Below, piece after piece: positions 1 to 12,438 of a DNA stretch of 64,000 bases; the stretch's first letter is position 1; each line of letters begins with the position of its first letter. The translations under genes and the position numbers were made by a program. The notes beneath the pieces are model-generated. The model made no database searches. It was not told the DNA's origin and saw nothing but the letters and a program-made list of their open reading frames with translations. Location: positions 28,730,001 through 28,794,000 of the forward strand of contig NC_134021.1 in the NCBI RefSeq assembly GCF_040712315.1, given 5' to 3'. This stretch comes from Castanea sativa (taxonomy: Eukaryota; Streptophyta; Magnoliopsida; Fagales; Fagaceae).

Positions 1-160
1 ACATTGTACTGTTCATGAGACCCACAAACTTCACTTTTCAGCGACTTTTTCATTAAAAATGGGTCCTACGACACTATTCACACATTTAAAAATCATTTTG
101 CTACAGTGTTTTTAGTTTTCAATTTCAGCAAAATAAGTTCTATCCAAACGGACCCTAAGT
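1..160. mobile_element. MITE remnant
   Basis: This AT-rich non-coding stretch matches in wording a common plant MITE ('TTGCTACAGTGTTTTTAG', 'AAAATAAGTTCTATCCAAACGGA') that I recognise from memory. It is cut by the window edge, so only one end is visible. Confidence 0.5.
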
Positions 161-344
161 TGAGTTTAGAATTTTCTAAGAGATCCTAAGTATCTTAGAT
201 ATTGTTTTTTTCGGGTCCAAATTAGTCTTTTATTAGATTTTTAGTTCACTGGTCAAACTAGGAGTCCTAATACTACTAGGACAAGAAAGAGTCCTAGTAT
301 ATTTGTTCTCAATGTACTCAAAGAGTAGATGGAGTTGATTAATT

Positions 345-981
345 TTTTTTTTGATAAGTAAGAATGATATATATACGAAGGTTACTCTATGCCTGAAAAA
401 CACAAAGCAACCCAGAAATACAAGAAAAAGAAAACAAAGAGAAACAAGAGAGAAAACCAAACAACAAAGAAATTACAAAAGGAGAAGGGAACAAAGAAAA
501 GAAGGGAGGGAATCACTAGACGTGAGTCCCCACGCCCGAGACCAATCAAATAGAGTTCCACAAAAAGAAGCAAGCAACTGATCCCTAGAGCTAACCAAAT
601 CCTCAAAAGTCCTCCGGTTCCGCTCCTTCCAAATACACCAAAGGATGCACAACGGGACTAAATTCCAGATCTTAGACGAATGCTTCCCCAGCCAATTCCA
701 CCATCCAAAAAGCAAGTCTGGAACCGAACTAGGCATAACCCAAGCCAAGCCAAGCCAAAAGTTATAAAAACAAAGCTCCATAACCGATAGGCCACCTCAC
801 AATGAAGAAGAAGGTGATCTACCGTCTCTCCACAATGACGGCACATAATGCACCAATCCACAAAAACCAATCTCCTCAATCTCAGATTGTCTCCCGTTAG
901 GATCTTATTCCAAGCTACACACCAAACAAAAAAAGAAACTCGCCTAGGGGCCTTAACTCTCCAAATAGCTTTCCAAGGAAA
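345..981 (-). mobile_element. 5'-truncated LINE with 19-bp target duplication
   Basis: Read on the minus strand, this insert encodes the C-terminal zinc-binding region typical of plant L1-type ORF2 (residues C-x2-C-x5-H-x4-H, as in [16 protein letters not shown], then a W-rich tail with [13 protein letters not shown]). It ends in TTACTTATCA followed by an A-run (plus-strand T-run at 343-352). The 19-mer TAGATGGAGTTGATTAATT occurs on both sides (326-344 and 982-1000), the mark of target-primed insertion. A frame change lies near a short CCAAG tandem at 740-757, so the protein part is dead. Only the last ~640 bp of the element was inserted. Confidence 0.88.
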
Positions 982-1022
982 TAGATGGAGTTGATTAATT
1001 AAATAATGTGTTTTAAGTATTA

Positions 1023-2025
1023 GGGGAGGGCTGCCCTCCCGTTATAATTTCTCCAGTTCTCTCATGTTTTTATACCAATGAAAAACACGTAGCAAGCAAC
1101 AAATCCTAAGGGTAGAAAAATCACACGTCAAATACCACTTTTTTCTCTCAATTTTCTCTTTATTTCTTCTTTGCTTCTTTCTCCAACATCCCATCCTAAC
1201 GGACCTCACTTACCTGAGCATCAGATGTGTCCAGAATCGCAGATCGGAACTTGATGGCAATGGGTTTGGACTAAAACTGTGGATTTCACAGCTAAGATTG
1301 GCATATCAGAATAAAAAACCATGGCTGTTTGGATTGACGCAGTGGGTTTCATGGCTATGCCGCTATGAGCATCAAGGCTCGTTCCAGCGGAGGCGTGTGA
1401 GATTGAGGTCCTCCAGCGAGCTTGGGGAGGTGAGACATTGGGTTTGATATGGATTTCTGGCTGTGGGAGTTCCGATGGGTTGTGGGTTTGGTATGAGACT
1501 TCTGAATATACTTTGAAAGCTGTGAAAGAATCAGCCATGGAAGCTTTGAAAGCTTCCTCTCCTTCTTCAAAGCTTTGAAAGCAGCCAAGATATTCTTCTC
1601 TAATCTTTTATTCCTTAATATTTTTTTTATTCACTTATCCAATTAATTGGCCTTTCTCTTCACATTCAATCACAATTAATAAAACCCAAATCAAATACCC
1701 AATTCATTGTTCTGTTCTCCATCAAAAGTTGTTCCCATCAAACTTTGAAGGTCTTGAAAGAGTTCTTGAGCTACCTAGATATGGGTCTGGAGTGGCTGAT
1801 CATTTTGTGATAGTGGAAAACATTAAAAGATGATTTTGAAATATCATTTTTCGTAACAGGTGATAGAAGCAAACCCAGAAAAATTTTATTGAAAACTGAA
1901 AGGGTTGAAAGAGAGAAAATTATGTGGCTTATTTCTAACCTTAGGATTTGTTGCTTGCCACTGTCTTTTATTTTGTAAAAACATGAGAGAACTAGAGAAA
2001 TTATAATGGGAGAGGAGCCCGCCCC
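1023..2025. mobile_element. Non-autonomous Mutator-like element with long TIRs
   Basis: The two ends are inverted copies of each other for roughly 100 bp: 1023-1120 reads GGGGAGGGCTGCCCTCCC then TTATAATTTCTCCAGTTCTC, and 1925-2025 is its reverse complement with scattered changes. The 9-mer TAAGTATTA flanks both ends (1014-1022 and 2026-2034). A 9-bp duplication with long TIRs is the Mutator signature. The ~800-bp interior has no transposase. It holds a moderately GC-rich stretch (1200-1580) that could be a captured host fragment, but I do not recognise it. Confidence 0.85.
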
Positions 2026-2034
2026 TAAGTATTA

Positions 2035-2584
2035 GGCATGTTGGCCTTATTGTTCATTTCCACCCTTTCTCTTTTTCCCTGTTTGTTCTCTCTTTTCTTC
2101 TTCACTTTCTTGTGGTACTGTTCACAGGTTCTCTCTAATCTTCTTCTTTCTTGTGGCACTGTTCACAGATAATATTCATACAGCCCTGAGACACCGTGTC
2201 TCTTTTTCTTCTTCCTTACAACCCCATATCAAGTAGTTTATCTTACATATCAAAACCCTAAAACCTAACAAATGTTTTTCTACCAAATAGCCATCAAATA
2301 ACTTATCAAACCATCTTTTTATTCCTATCACAACCTACAACCTTTTTTTTTGTTGATAACTAACGTAAAATATTATCAAAAATCACAGCCAACCCGAGTA
2401 CATTAGGAATTAATCAGTAGGGGTAACAATCAGGAACCTATAACCTATCTTTAACCTAACCTTAGATCCCCAAATTCTCCTACAAATTAATCCACCACAA
2501 TCCACAAGCACACAGACACATTCCCCTTATTTTTCCAACGTCACTAACACTCCCCCTCTCATGCAGGGGACAGACTCCAATAAA
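2035..2584. other. No gene seen
   Basis: Low-complexity T/C-rich and A-rich sequence. No splice-compatible coding segment or repeat boundary could be identified here. Confidence 0.5.
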
Positions 2585-2750
2585 AAGTGGGACCTAACAC
2601 ATGGAATTTTTAAGTTTTTAAGTTGGAGGTAGAGTGGAGACAAGCAGATACAAGGTTCAAACCTTCTTTGCTATCGTGATAAACTACCACTTGTCTCAAA
2701 AGCTTAAGCTACTAAGAAATGATGAATTATTTAACCATTATTCTAACAGT
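2585..2750 (+). repeat. Dispersed repeat R1, copy 1
   Basis: This segment ends with TCTCAAAAGCTTAAGCTAC and TTTAACCATTATTCTAACAG, which is the reverse complement (diverged) of the motifs at 5463-5530. It contains GGTTCAAACC (2654-2663), which resembles a tRNA B box, so a tRNA-derived or LTR-type non-autonomous element is possible. It lacks a visible A-tail. Confidence 0.5.
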
Positions 2751-3400
2751 TCTTTATATTAGCTTGGATTGGAATGATCTAATTCCAAGTTGTGTTGTAA
2801 AATATCAAAGATTAGGTTTTGGTGAGAAAAAGGGAGAGAAGATTGAACACGGAGAGTAAGATTAACAAATAGGTTTAGGGCCTTGTTAATTATTCCCATC
2901 ATGGTAGCATACATTTTAATTGAATGATATTAAATGATTACAAGAATACCATTAAGCTAATATAAGAATAATAAGCCAATATAAAATAACAGAGCTAATG
3001 CTAACACTTCCTATTCAGTAACTTCTTTCGTGATCCTGTTTAACTCAATGGTTCTAACAAAAAAGGAGGGAAGATTGGTTGTTTGTACCAAAATACCCCA
3101 AGTCATATAACCAGGAAGTTGAAAGTTCCCATCAACACTTCTACATGCATAGCTCAAGAGGAAATGTATGTTGTTGCCTCAACAATAATATCATTTCTCA
3201 ACCCAAGGTCTCCAAACAAGCATCAATTGCCAGCAGTAGTTTTTGTTGCCCAAGTGCACATTGGTTTAAACAAGTATAAACATATCTGTGTAACCTATCC
3301 CTTGTAATTTTAGATAGTTAAACACTAGAGTACAAAAGACATATTGAGATCATGTCAATATAAGAATTATCATAAAACACTTTAGATAGTCAAAACCAAC

Positions 3401-6400
3401 CTAGCATTGGAAGCAAGCTAGAAGCTTGCTCACGAATTACACTTTCTTCATCTCCAAGGCACTCTAGCAATTGGTTTGCTACATCTTGCCTGCCATAGTA
3501 GTAGGAAGAAGAGACTTATAAAGATGCTAAAAAGGGTGAAATCACAAATGACAATAGCTACTAGAGTAATCTTAACCATGCCAAATGAGAAAGTTCATCT
3601 ATTGGATCAGATGATTTGCAAATAAGTTCTGAAATAACATCAACAGCATTCCTTCGCTGCAGAACATTTCCAGAAGCAATTCGCTTTAAAACTTCTTGAA
3701 TGCACCGACTGTCTCTGCTCCTGGTGGATCATTAATGCAAGTCAGGTTTTAATCCCAAAGAGAGACCATAAGTATGTTGCGGCCACAAAGTATTAAAAAG
3801 GTGAAAAGAATGGAAAAAGTACACTGAGCAGTATTCTGCTATCAGCTTAACAACAGCTCTAGCTGCGCCATCCCGCTCATCTAGAAGGTGAAGCAGCAAC
3901 GGTAGCACAGAGTCCATCAGTCTAGTATCAGTGAGACTGCTTCCAGATGAATAAGTTGGCTTAAATATAACTGCCTTAAATATGCAAACAACCCCATCTA
4001 TCACATCTTCATCAGCGCAATGAAGCTTCAAAAAGAACAGAGAAAAAGCATGACCAAGTGAACACAATGAATTCCAACCATGAATCTATTCTTAAAATTA
4101 AAATAATAATAATTATTATTATTATATATATGGTGTGTTCTGTTAACCTAATTAATATTATGTGAATACCAGGGTTGAATGCAATCAATCTATCTATCAA
4201 AATTAACCAAGAGACACCTAACCTATCACAACAGGTGGTGACAACCATCTTGCCAGTTCAGACCACAATGGCTAAAGTTCTAAAACAGACATAGGAGAAC
4301 ATCTAACACCTGTTGTCTAATCTAAAGCTAACCAATTTTGATATCGTCATGACCAAGTCTTTAAAGTTTTTTTTTTTTGGGGGGAGGTTGTGGGAGGTTA
4401 AGTGTTTTGAAAGAGTTACTACAAGAATTTTTGGTAATATTACTATGCTCAACCATTAAAAAAGGTCTAAATTTCAAAATAATGTCACCAGAACCATGTC
4501 CAAGACATGTTAAAATTGCTCACAGCTCCCCACAGCTGTGTCCACAATGCATAGCTAAAAGTTCAATAGACTATTACACAGGCAAACAGTGACCAATAGC
4601 TATGGAATCATTACCCGGTATTGGTCCCACCTAAGTGGGATCATGGGAGGGGTGTCCTTTATAAGGTCCCAACATTAAGTATTTTTTGCATGAAGTGGTC
4701 ACACTGAAGATGCAAATCATGAACCCATGCTCCTGCACTTAGTAGCATGGGACTTTACCAATTCTTAAAACAACAACCCCTAAAGCATTCAATGAAATAG
4801 TGCATCCATAAATTAAACTGGGATGTGATCTAAATTGCAAGAACCCTAAAGCCGTATATGTCTACCATGCAAAATAACCACAACTTGTTTCTTCATGGCC
4901 TCAAGCATACCTGTGGTAAAAGTTCACGTGATATCTGCATCCCATATTCCACAATGGTGCTTTCAAATTTCTTGCTGTCTAAACGTCCTAATAAAAGGCA
5001 TAAACAGTTTATAAAAAACTTTCTGGTCTCTACACCACCATCCTTACTATCGCTATGCCCTCCAGTATGGCTGTCTGTATAATACTGCATGAATCAGCAA
5101 TTTATCGTCATGAAATGAAAGAAGAATGGATATGCTTCATCACAAATACAATCGATAATTTACCAAGGTACCAAAGCAAGTGGTCATGAGTTCAAATCCT
5201 ATCTCCAATCTACCCCCCACTAAAAAATTTAAAATTTTACATGTTGAGCTCACTTAGGGAGTCTAAGCCCACATGTGAGAAGTATGGGGGGGCTACAATA
5301 TTGGTTACGTGATTAAATTCACCATTTCCTAACAACTTGACCTTTTGTGACAATCGGTAATTTATCAATAATATTACAGCCAATAAGTTTGGTTGCAGTC
5401 ACAATATGAACATTATTCTATAATCTTGAAGAATGACCAGGCTATACCAAATATCCTTTGTTAGAATAATGCGTAAATGGTTAAATTCACCATTTTCTAA
5501 TAACTAAGCTTTTGGGACCATAGCTAATTTATTATGGTATCAGAGTTAGGGTCTTGAGTCCTACCTCCACTCCACCCTCCCATTTAAAAATTTTAGTCCC
5601 ATGTGATGGATTCCATTTGTTAAAGGGGGATTTTGGGCCCACACATGAAGAGAAGTATTAAAAAAATGGTTAATGATTATATTCAACATTTCCTAATAGT
5701 TTTTGGGACAATTGGTAATTTATCAACTTGATTCAATCATATAAGCAAAAACAATTCTTCGAGAAAAGATAAAAAAGATGGCAAGTTTGTTTTACAAACA
5801 AAATACCAAATTATAGCATGACTCTAAATTAACAGATACACAAATTTTTTTTTTTTTTTTTTTGATAAGTAATAAGTTATATTGATTGACAGAAGAAGAA
5901 AAGAAATGAATAACCTGGATGCCAGATAAGTACTGTTCCAACAATTCTTTGTAATGCTGAGAAAATTTGCGATCTTCCAGGTGTAATAGTATGCCATAAT
6001 GCTTCCAACAAGAAGAGAGTAACATTACTCCAGTCTTGACTATCTTTGAGCCTGTCTTCCATGCGTAGCAAAAGAAATCACAATGTATAGAAAATTAGAC
6101 ATACTAAGATATACGATATGCTCAAAAGCATGTATTGGGTGTTGGACCTGCCTCATCTTGAAAGCATCCATATTGCCCTTTTATCTCTTGCAACCACTTG
6201 AGCACTTTTTCCAATCCTTTAGCATGTAAAGATCGACTTTTTCTGCTCCACTGCACAGCATGGGAAAATCCCCATTACAGTTCATTATCATGACAAACTT
6301 CAAGTAACACATAGTGCCATCAAATCAGTGGTTGAAGCAAGGTTTTGAGAAGAGTAGAAACTGATTAAATATTTCAGGCAACTTGTCACCAAACAAAAGC

Positions 6401-8476
6401 AAATGTTTCTTTTGCAGACATCTATATTATTCTACAACCTCTTTCATGGGGCATTCATTAAAAGTTAAACGTAACTGTTTAAAATAAGCACCGTAACAGC
6501 ATGTTACACATAGGTATAGATACATGAATTATTTTTGTCTGAAATTCCTTCGCTCATCTATCAGGATTTCACACAAAACTTCCTGATTCTATTCTCAAAC
6601 TCATGGAGAAAAAATATAGAAGACAAGACGGAAGCTATGAGTTTAGTAAAAAGAAAAAGGAGGGCAAAACTGGGTACATATCACTGGAGATGTATTCTCT
6701 CCTTGAGCAAAATTCTTGGTTTCAATAAAGAATTTGAATTGCATACAGGCACATGTTGTGAATATCAATTAGTTTTCTTTTAGCTCATTTATATAACTAA
6801 TTTCCTCTGTCTAGAGCACAAATCATAATTAATGACATCTATCATAATCACACATATAGCAAAAGCACGTGTATCACCAACTCAGCATTTCCAATTAAAA
6901 GTAAATATAATGACATGATATGAACAAGGAGCAAGCAGGTTCTGTGTTGGAGCCAAATAAATATAACACAAGTACAGAACATACAGCAATGAGTCTCTGC
7001 ACTAAATTAACAAGTTCCTCTAAATGGTCCCAAAATAAAAGTCCCATTTCCAGGTTTGAGACTTCTGAAGATTTAGAAGCTGGTTTCACTTTCTTATCAC
7101 CAGTAGATGATTCAAGCACTAAAGTAATCGGCCGACTCAAAGCATTTGAAGTTGATTTCAGCTTGTCACTTGACACCTTTTTTGCCAATGCTTCAGTAAG
7201 AGCTAACATACAATCAGCTGCAGACACCGAGAGACGAGATGGCAACTCAAATCCATCCTGCAAAGTGCTATAGAAACAAATGGTCAAACACACACACATA
7301 ATATACAAAATGGAATTGCTATGCATAGTAAACGACACATAGTTTCTCAAAATTGAGCAGTACCTTCCTTTACATACAATACTTAACAGACGTGGCATAC
7401 ATGAAGAAAGTATCTTCAAAACATCATTGTACCTCTCCCTTATCCCTGCCATCAATAACAAATTAAAGTAATATACTAAGACTTCTTAATACATCAATTC
7501 ACACGGATTAACACACAATAACCGTCAAAATGTGGTTGGGGTGTTTACCATTCATTGAAAATTGAGTCATGGAGGTCTCAAACTCGAGAAGATTGCGAAC
7601 AAGAATGCACCAACCAAGGGCTATGTAACGGTCATCTTTTCTAACGATAATGTTGGCAAGATTAGTCGCCAGAGGTCGGAAAAGAAGCTCATCTTGAAAT
7701 AGCCAGTTAACAAGTATCATTGCCTGCCCTCCATTCTTCCATGACTATTATTATAAATAATAATAATAACAAATCAAAATCAAATAACAAGAACATAGTA
7801 ATACACAATGAATATTTGTTTCAACATTAACAATTTCCAAAAAAGAATTTTCTAGAAAATTATCTCACTTTCCTATGTTTGGTAGTGGACTTAAAATGAA
7901 TTGCAAATCTCTCTTAAGTTCCCTTATTTAGCCTGAGATAGAGTTGTTTTCCAGAAAATTTTAGCGGAAAACAACCCTATCTCACTCCAAGTAGTTAAAT
8001 TTATCTGATACTACAAAACAGGAATATGCGAAAAACTATCTTCATTGAAACAAAGGGAGCGTAAAAAATGGTACATGTTGAATAATGGGGAGAAGGATTT
8101 GATCAAATGCATCCTGGTCCTCAACGGCGTCGTTTACATACTTGTGTAAAAACCAGAGAGAGTCCTCCAAAGAGCCTATAAGACAAAATAAAATAAAAAA
8201 CAAAAACAGATTCAATTCAAAGAACTACATTACAGTACAGTACAGTACACACAAAAAGATTAGAGTTGAATAATTACTACCTGAGCCTGAGGTTGTTTTT
8301 TTATTAGGGTCTGGGTAGAGGCTAGAAACGGCGTCGTAGAGTTTTTTGGGGCGAGCGCTGAGCAGAGTGTTGATGACGCGGGCAACCGTAACGGAGAGCA
8401 TGGATTGTCGTGGTGGTGGTGACTCTTCTTCTGATTTCCATATTAATTGTTGCGTTTCTTCTTCTTCTACTTCCAT
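3401..8476 (-). CDS. ARM/HEAT-repeat-type protein, N-terminal eleven exons
   Basis: A spliced minus-strand gene starting at ATG 8474-8476 (MEVEEEETQQ). Inferred coding exons: 8281-8476, 8075-8175, 7549-7744, 7364-7445, 6985-7267, 6148-6250, 5915-6051, 4911-5084, 3823-4025, 3577-3714, 3401-3489. Each junction has GT/AG and the phases match, giving about 565 residues with no stop. The product is helical, with repeated Leu-rich segments such as 'ETRKFFINCLCLLLGRLD' and 'DSVLPLLLHLLDERDGAARA', as in ARM/HEAT-repeat proteins of plants. I recognise it as a conserved plant protein but not its function. No later exon was found below 3401; the last one ends in phase 1, so the gene probably continues beyond the left edge through an intron holding the MULE and LINE. 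Its 5' side is ~170 bp from the 24-kb MULE. Confidence 0.8.
5160..5345 (-). repeat. Dispersed repeat R1, copy 2
   Basis: Inside the ARM-repeat gene intron between exons 7 and 8. It shares 'GATTAAATTCACCATTTCCT' and 'GACAATCGGTAATTTATCAA' with the neighbouring copy, and GAGTTCAAATCCTA resembles a tRNA B box. Confidence 0.5.
5460..5735 (-). repeat. Dispersed repeat R1, copy 3
   Basis: A diverged copy of the preceding repeat, in the same intron. It starts TTAGAATAATGCGTAAATGG, contains TATGGTATCAGAGTTAGGGT, and repeats the 'AATTGGTAATTTATCAAC' module at its end. Confidence 0.5.
5843..5875 (-). repeat. Retroposon tail fragment
   Basis: On the minus strand this reads TTACTTATCA followed by about 18 A, the same tail as the LINE at 345-981. 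It suggests a very short retroposon remnant next to exon 7 of the ARM-repeat gene. Confidence 0.4.
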
Positions 8477-8648
8477 TTGCTGAGAGACGTTTTTATTTCA
8501 AATTCAACAACTTACTACCGAGAAAGAGTATTCGCCCTATTCACATATCTACTCGCCTCGTACTGATCCATACTAAACTGAGACACAAATGAATTAGGGG
8601 TTGCTTGCTGTTTCACTGTGTTTCTAGAGTATTTCGGGGTGTTTGGTG

Positions 8649-8890
8649 GAAAAACATTTTAAATAACTATAAAATCTAAACAATATTATTAGTTAGGCAA
8701 TGTTTCAAACAAATTTGGATTCTAACAAATCGAGTTTTGTGGACTCGATTTTGGGCTCAGAAATCGAGTACATTGTACTCGATTTCTCCATCGCGGCACC
8801 CGCTGAGCTGGATAAAAATGTCCACGTAGATTACAAAGTCGGGTGCATTGGAGTCGTTTTAAGAACTCGAGTCTAACAGACTCGATTTGT
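8649..8890 (+). repeat. Left terminal inverted repeat of the 24-kb MULE
   Basis: Contains TTAGTTAGGCAATG, TTTCAAACAAATTTGG and the block CTCCATCGCGGCAC-CCGCTGAGCTGG, all found in reverse complement at 32690-32850. Three imperfect palindromes of the form AAATCGAGT-n-ACTCGATTT lie at 8728-8752, 8761-8785 and about 8862-8887. Confidence 0.8.
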
Positions 8891-8899
8891 GTTCAGCCG

Positions 8900-9272
8900 T
8901 CCACGTGTTCCAAACACTCAAACTCCCAGATCACTCACACCAAAACACCCTCGCACAGTGCGCAGATCACACTCAAAACTCCCAAAATTCGAAATCACTC
9001 AAAATCTCACTCTCAAACACCTTGCAGATCTCACTCACAGAATCTCAAAATCTCCCTCATCTCTCACTCTCAAACCACAGACGCTCAAACCCACTCAAAC
9101 ACGAGACTCTCCCTCAGTCTGTCATTCTCCGCTCAACTCATCGGCGACTCGGCCTCATCGGTGGCTCGGTCTGTCATCATTGGCTCCGCTTGTCGTCAGT
9201 CTCTGACCCACCATCTCTGCGAGCCCAGCATCTCTCTCACTCTGTCATTCACCGTCTCTCTCTCACTCTTAG
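8900..9272 (+). promoter_or_regulatory. Pyrimidine-rich spliced leader at the left end
   Basis: Directly inside the left repeat lies a strand-biased CACTC/CTCTC-rich segment ending CTCTTAG|GTAATTG (donor at 9273). The right end has an equivalent segment ending CTCTCAG|GTAATG, and the second MULE has one at 57720-57847. This is the expected look of a 5' untranslated exon started from a MULE terminal repeat. Reading frames through it are low-complexity and have no family resemblance. A cryptic role as leader of the downstream PMD gene is inferred from orientation only. Confidence 0.5.
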
Positions 9273-9642
9273 GTAATTGATTCATCCTTGGTTTTTTTTT
9301 TTTTTTTTTTAAAGGGTTCTGTACATATAGCTTATTTGAACTAATTGATTGGTGTAACCAAATCTTAATTTCAAAGTTTTAAGTTTAAAGCAAGCATAAA
9401 ATTGCATTGTTGGTACTTGGTAACAGTACCAGAGAAGGGGTCTAAAGGAGCCATTGTAGTGTGAACTTTAGGTATAATATTTTTAGGATTTTAGTTTCCA
9501 TGGGGACCAATAAATCGAGTCTCCTTTACTCGAGTTACTGAATTTAGCTTTCTTACATTTTGTTAACGACTCTCTGGACATATATATATAATGGGAAAAT
9601 TCAAAAATTTACAAACTTTCCAAAGAAAATAAATTGCCCAAT

Positions 9643-9854
9643 ATGGTGAGGCTGCTATCCAAGACATTTCGCTCTGTCAAAATCCCTAACCCTAATCCTT
9701 CAAAACCATGCCCATCCTCATCATCATCATCATCAACAACACAAAAAACATCACAAGTTAGATTGAGCTCAAGATCATGGTCGGTCTATCTCATTCTCTC
9801 CACCAACACCCCCATCAAAACCTACTTTGGCGTCACCACTGATTTTTCTCGCCG
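9643..9854 (+). pseudogene. SLX1: SLX1 endonuclease, first exon only
   Basis: The exon begins MVRLLSKTFRSVKIPNP and reaches WSVYLILSTNTPIKTYFGVT, then DFSRR, the start of a GIY-YIG nuclease domain as in plant structure-specific endonuclease subunit SLX1. The sequence ends at CG|GTAC, which fits the natural exon-intron boundary, and continues into intron-like sequence with no further SLX1 exon. The usual GIY-YIG second half and the C-terminal zinc finger are absent, so this piece alone cannot make the nuclease. The typical YVGVT is YFGVT here. The frame is intact over 70 codons, which suggests recent capture. It lies just inside the left end of the 24-kb MULE, in the same direction as the other captured genes. 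Confidence 0.75.
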
Positions 9855-12384
9855 GTACTTTCACTGATTCATGTTTGTTCAAGAGAAAAAAAAAATTTTG
9901 TTTATTTTGAAGGGTTATTTGATAAATCTGTTGAAAGTTGTTATCTGGGTCGAACTTTGATTTGCATGTTTTAGCCAGCTTCTGTCTTTGCAAATTGATT
10001 TCTTTAGCCAATTCTCCCTTCTACTTATTTCACATCCTTACCACTACTTTTTGTTATTCGAATTTGAATTAAAATCCTGATGTTTATTCTCTCTCTTACA
10101 ATGTTTTGGTCTTAGATTATAATCTTTGTTTTTCCTACTTTACTAACATTGTAATCTTTTCCAAATTGGAATTATTATATTCTTTGATTATTTACTGCCT
10201 TCTTTGAAATAGAAAATTAGAGATAATACTCAACAAAGGTGCACAATGTCATCAAGGACAATCTAAGCCATTAGATGGCCTACATTCACAGGGACAGGCA
10301 GTTGGTAAAAGAAAAACCAGCCAAATAAAACCTCTCCCTCCTTCCAATTGTTAATTTGACACCTATTCTGTTTCGCTTCTTTTCTGTAGCACCTATACCC
10401 AAGGTCAGCATTTCATATGTGCGTGCATCCACCCTTTGGTGCTGCTATATAGGAAAAGTGGCTATCTAAAATTTAGACGCATACAACTTAATAAAGCAAT
10501 GCATTATATTGTTTTACAAGCGTAACACTGTTTGACAGTTTTGTTTATAATTTAAAAAAAAAAAAAAGCATTGCAACTAAAAAAACCCCAGCGACACTGC
10601 TATAAATTATACTGTTTCAGAAGGCGAAAACTCCTTTTGATAGGCTTTCGGTATAAAAACTAACCACTTAAAAAAATCAAACATTAAACCCATCCAAACA
10701 GAAAGTGGAGAGAGAACGATAGAGAGAAAAATTCGATCAGTGATCAGGCATAGAAAATGGAGAGAAAAAATTTTGAGAAGACAGTCACGCTTCTGCCTTT
10801 GTCAAACCCTGTACCCTCCACTAGTATAGTTTTTGTTTTTTGATTCTTTAAATTTGGGGTTAAATATGATTGAATTGAATTTGGGTTTTGGCTTAGGTTC
10901 GGTTTTGAGTAAGGAATTCGGTTTACAATGGTTTTTAATATCAGTTATCTAGTTTTTCTTTGGGATATTTGGGTTCAATTTGTTTTGGGTATATGTCTTT
11001 ACTCTTTAGATCTTCATGGTTCAATTTGGTGCTGCATCTCAACAAAAATGTTATCATCCGCTGTTTCCGTTTCGTTCAACAAAAACAAGCAAAAAAAAGA
11101 AACTCTTCCCTCTTCACGCTCTGTTTATTTCGTTTTTGCAAGGTCAGCATAACATTGTTAATTATCCTAATCTATTTGCTAATGAATAATTTGTGGTTTT
11201 TTGTTTCCATTCTGAACATTCTTGAATTAGGACGAAAGATAAAATTAATTTGAGGCACAAATGTTTGGGATTTGGGGTTCCTAATTAGGGTTTGCTGCAA
11301 TTATAGATTTCAATTCCTAATCTGTTTTCCTCTTTGTACTTTTTTGTTTTTCCCAGGGAAACACCATTACAGTGGGCAGTTATAGATTTTATACAGTTAC
11401 AAATAAATTTCACTTTATATTTCTTTGGACAAAAATCAAGAACCAAAAATTCAACTTCGGTTCTGATTCTTCACCCTTTCTTTTTAAACGGTGGTGAACC
11501 TTTGGTTTTTACAAAAACATTTTGCGGGTTGTAATGCTAAGTTCCATTTTAGTTTTTTGATTCAAGTTATTGTCAAGTTATTGAGTCATATTTCAATCTA
11601 GGAAATTTTATTTCTCTTTTACAGGACTCACTTTTTTCAGATCTCCAATTGAAACTTCTAAATTGGGCGAAGGTGCGTTATTCAGAAAACTTTCTCAAAC
11701 ACCTCACACAGTCGCACATCTTTAGAGAAACAAAAGAATGCCTAAAAATTAATCTATAGAAGCAACGTTCTGCCTAGGTAGTTACAAAAAAATTCTGTGG
11801 TTTCATATCTCTTCCCCCCCTTCCCCAAAAAAAAAAAAACTTCTTTCTTCTCCCTCTATTTCTTTACATTCTTCTCTCTCTCTCTATTCCTGCAACAACT
11901 TGGAAACATTTTCTCCACACAAGTTTTTCCCTGTTTGCAGAAATACTCAGAAACAAGACTTCTTTTCTACTTTTTAAAAATAATTAAAACAACTGATTCT
12001 ACGTTTTAAAAATAATTAAAACAACTGAATCAATATACATAGCAGAAAAAATTATCTGAAAAAAGAAAAAGAAAATTTAGTGAGAGAGAGAGTCTGTAAA
12101 ATTTTGAAAGGTAAGTTTTTACTAATTTTCCCCTTTATTTTTCTGGTTCTTAATTTATTCTTGTGTTAATAAATGGTTGATTTTGTATTTACATAATTTA
12201 ATTTTTACTATTAATTGGCTAATGAAATTTGAGGGCATTTGTTGAGGAGGAGGAGGATAATCTGTGCTATATGTTCAAAGTCCAGCAAGATTTGGTTTTT
12301 GAGACTAGTTTATGATTAGTTTTAGGGTTATTTTACAAAAGAAATACAGTTGATAAAAATCTGGATAAATAATTAATGAAATAG

Positions 12385-12438
<54 letters not shown>

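Noticed and set aside
1221..1588. Minus-strand frames in the small MULE
   Set aside because: Two overlapping frames with no recognisable family and no splice support. Kept only as a possible captured fragment.
3079..3307. A twelfth exon of the ARM-repeat gene in 3080-3300
   Set aside because: Neither strand here continues the protein in phase; the minus strand has no similar text.
8843..9280. Three overlapping Ser/His/Thr-rich open frames
   Set aside because: They come from CACTC repeats in a probable untranslated leader; composition is low-complexity and all frames are open.
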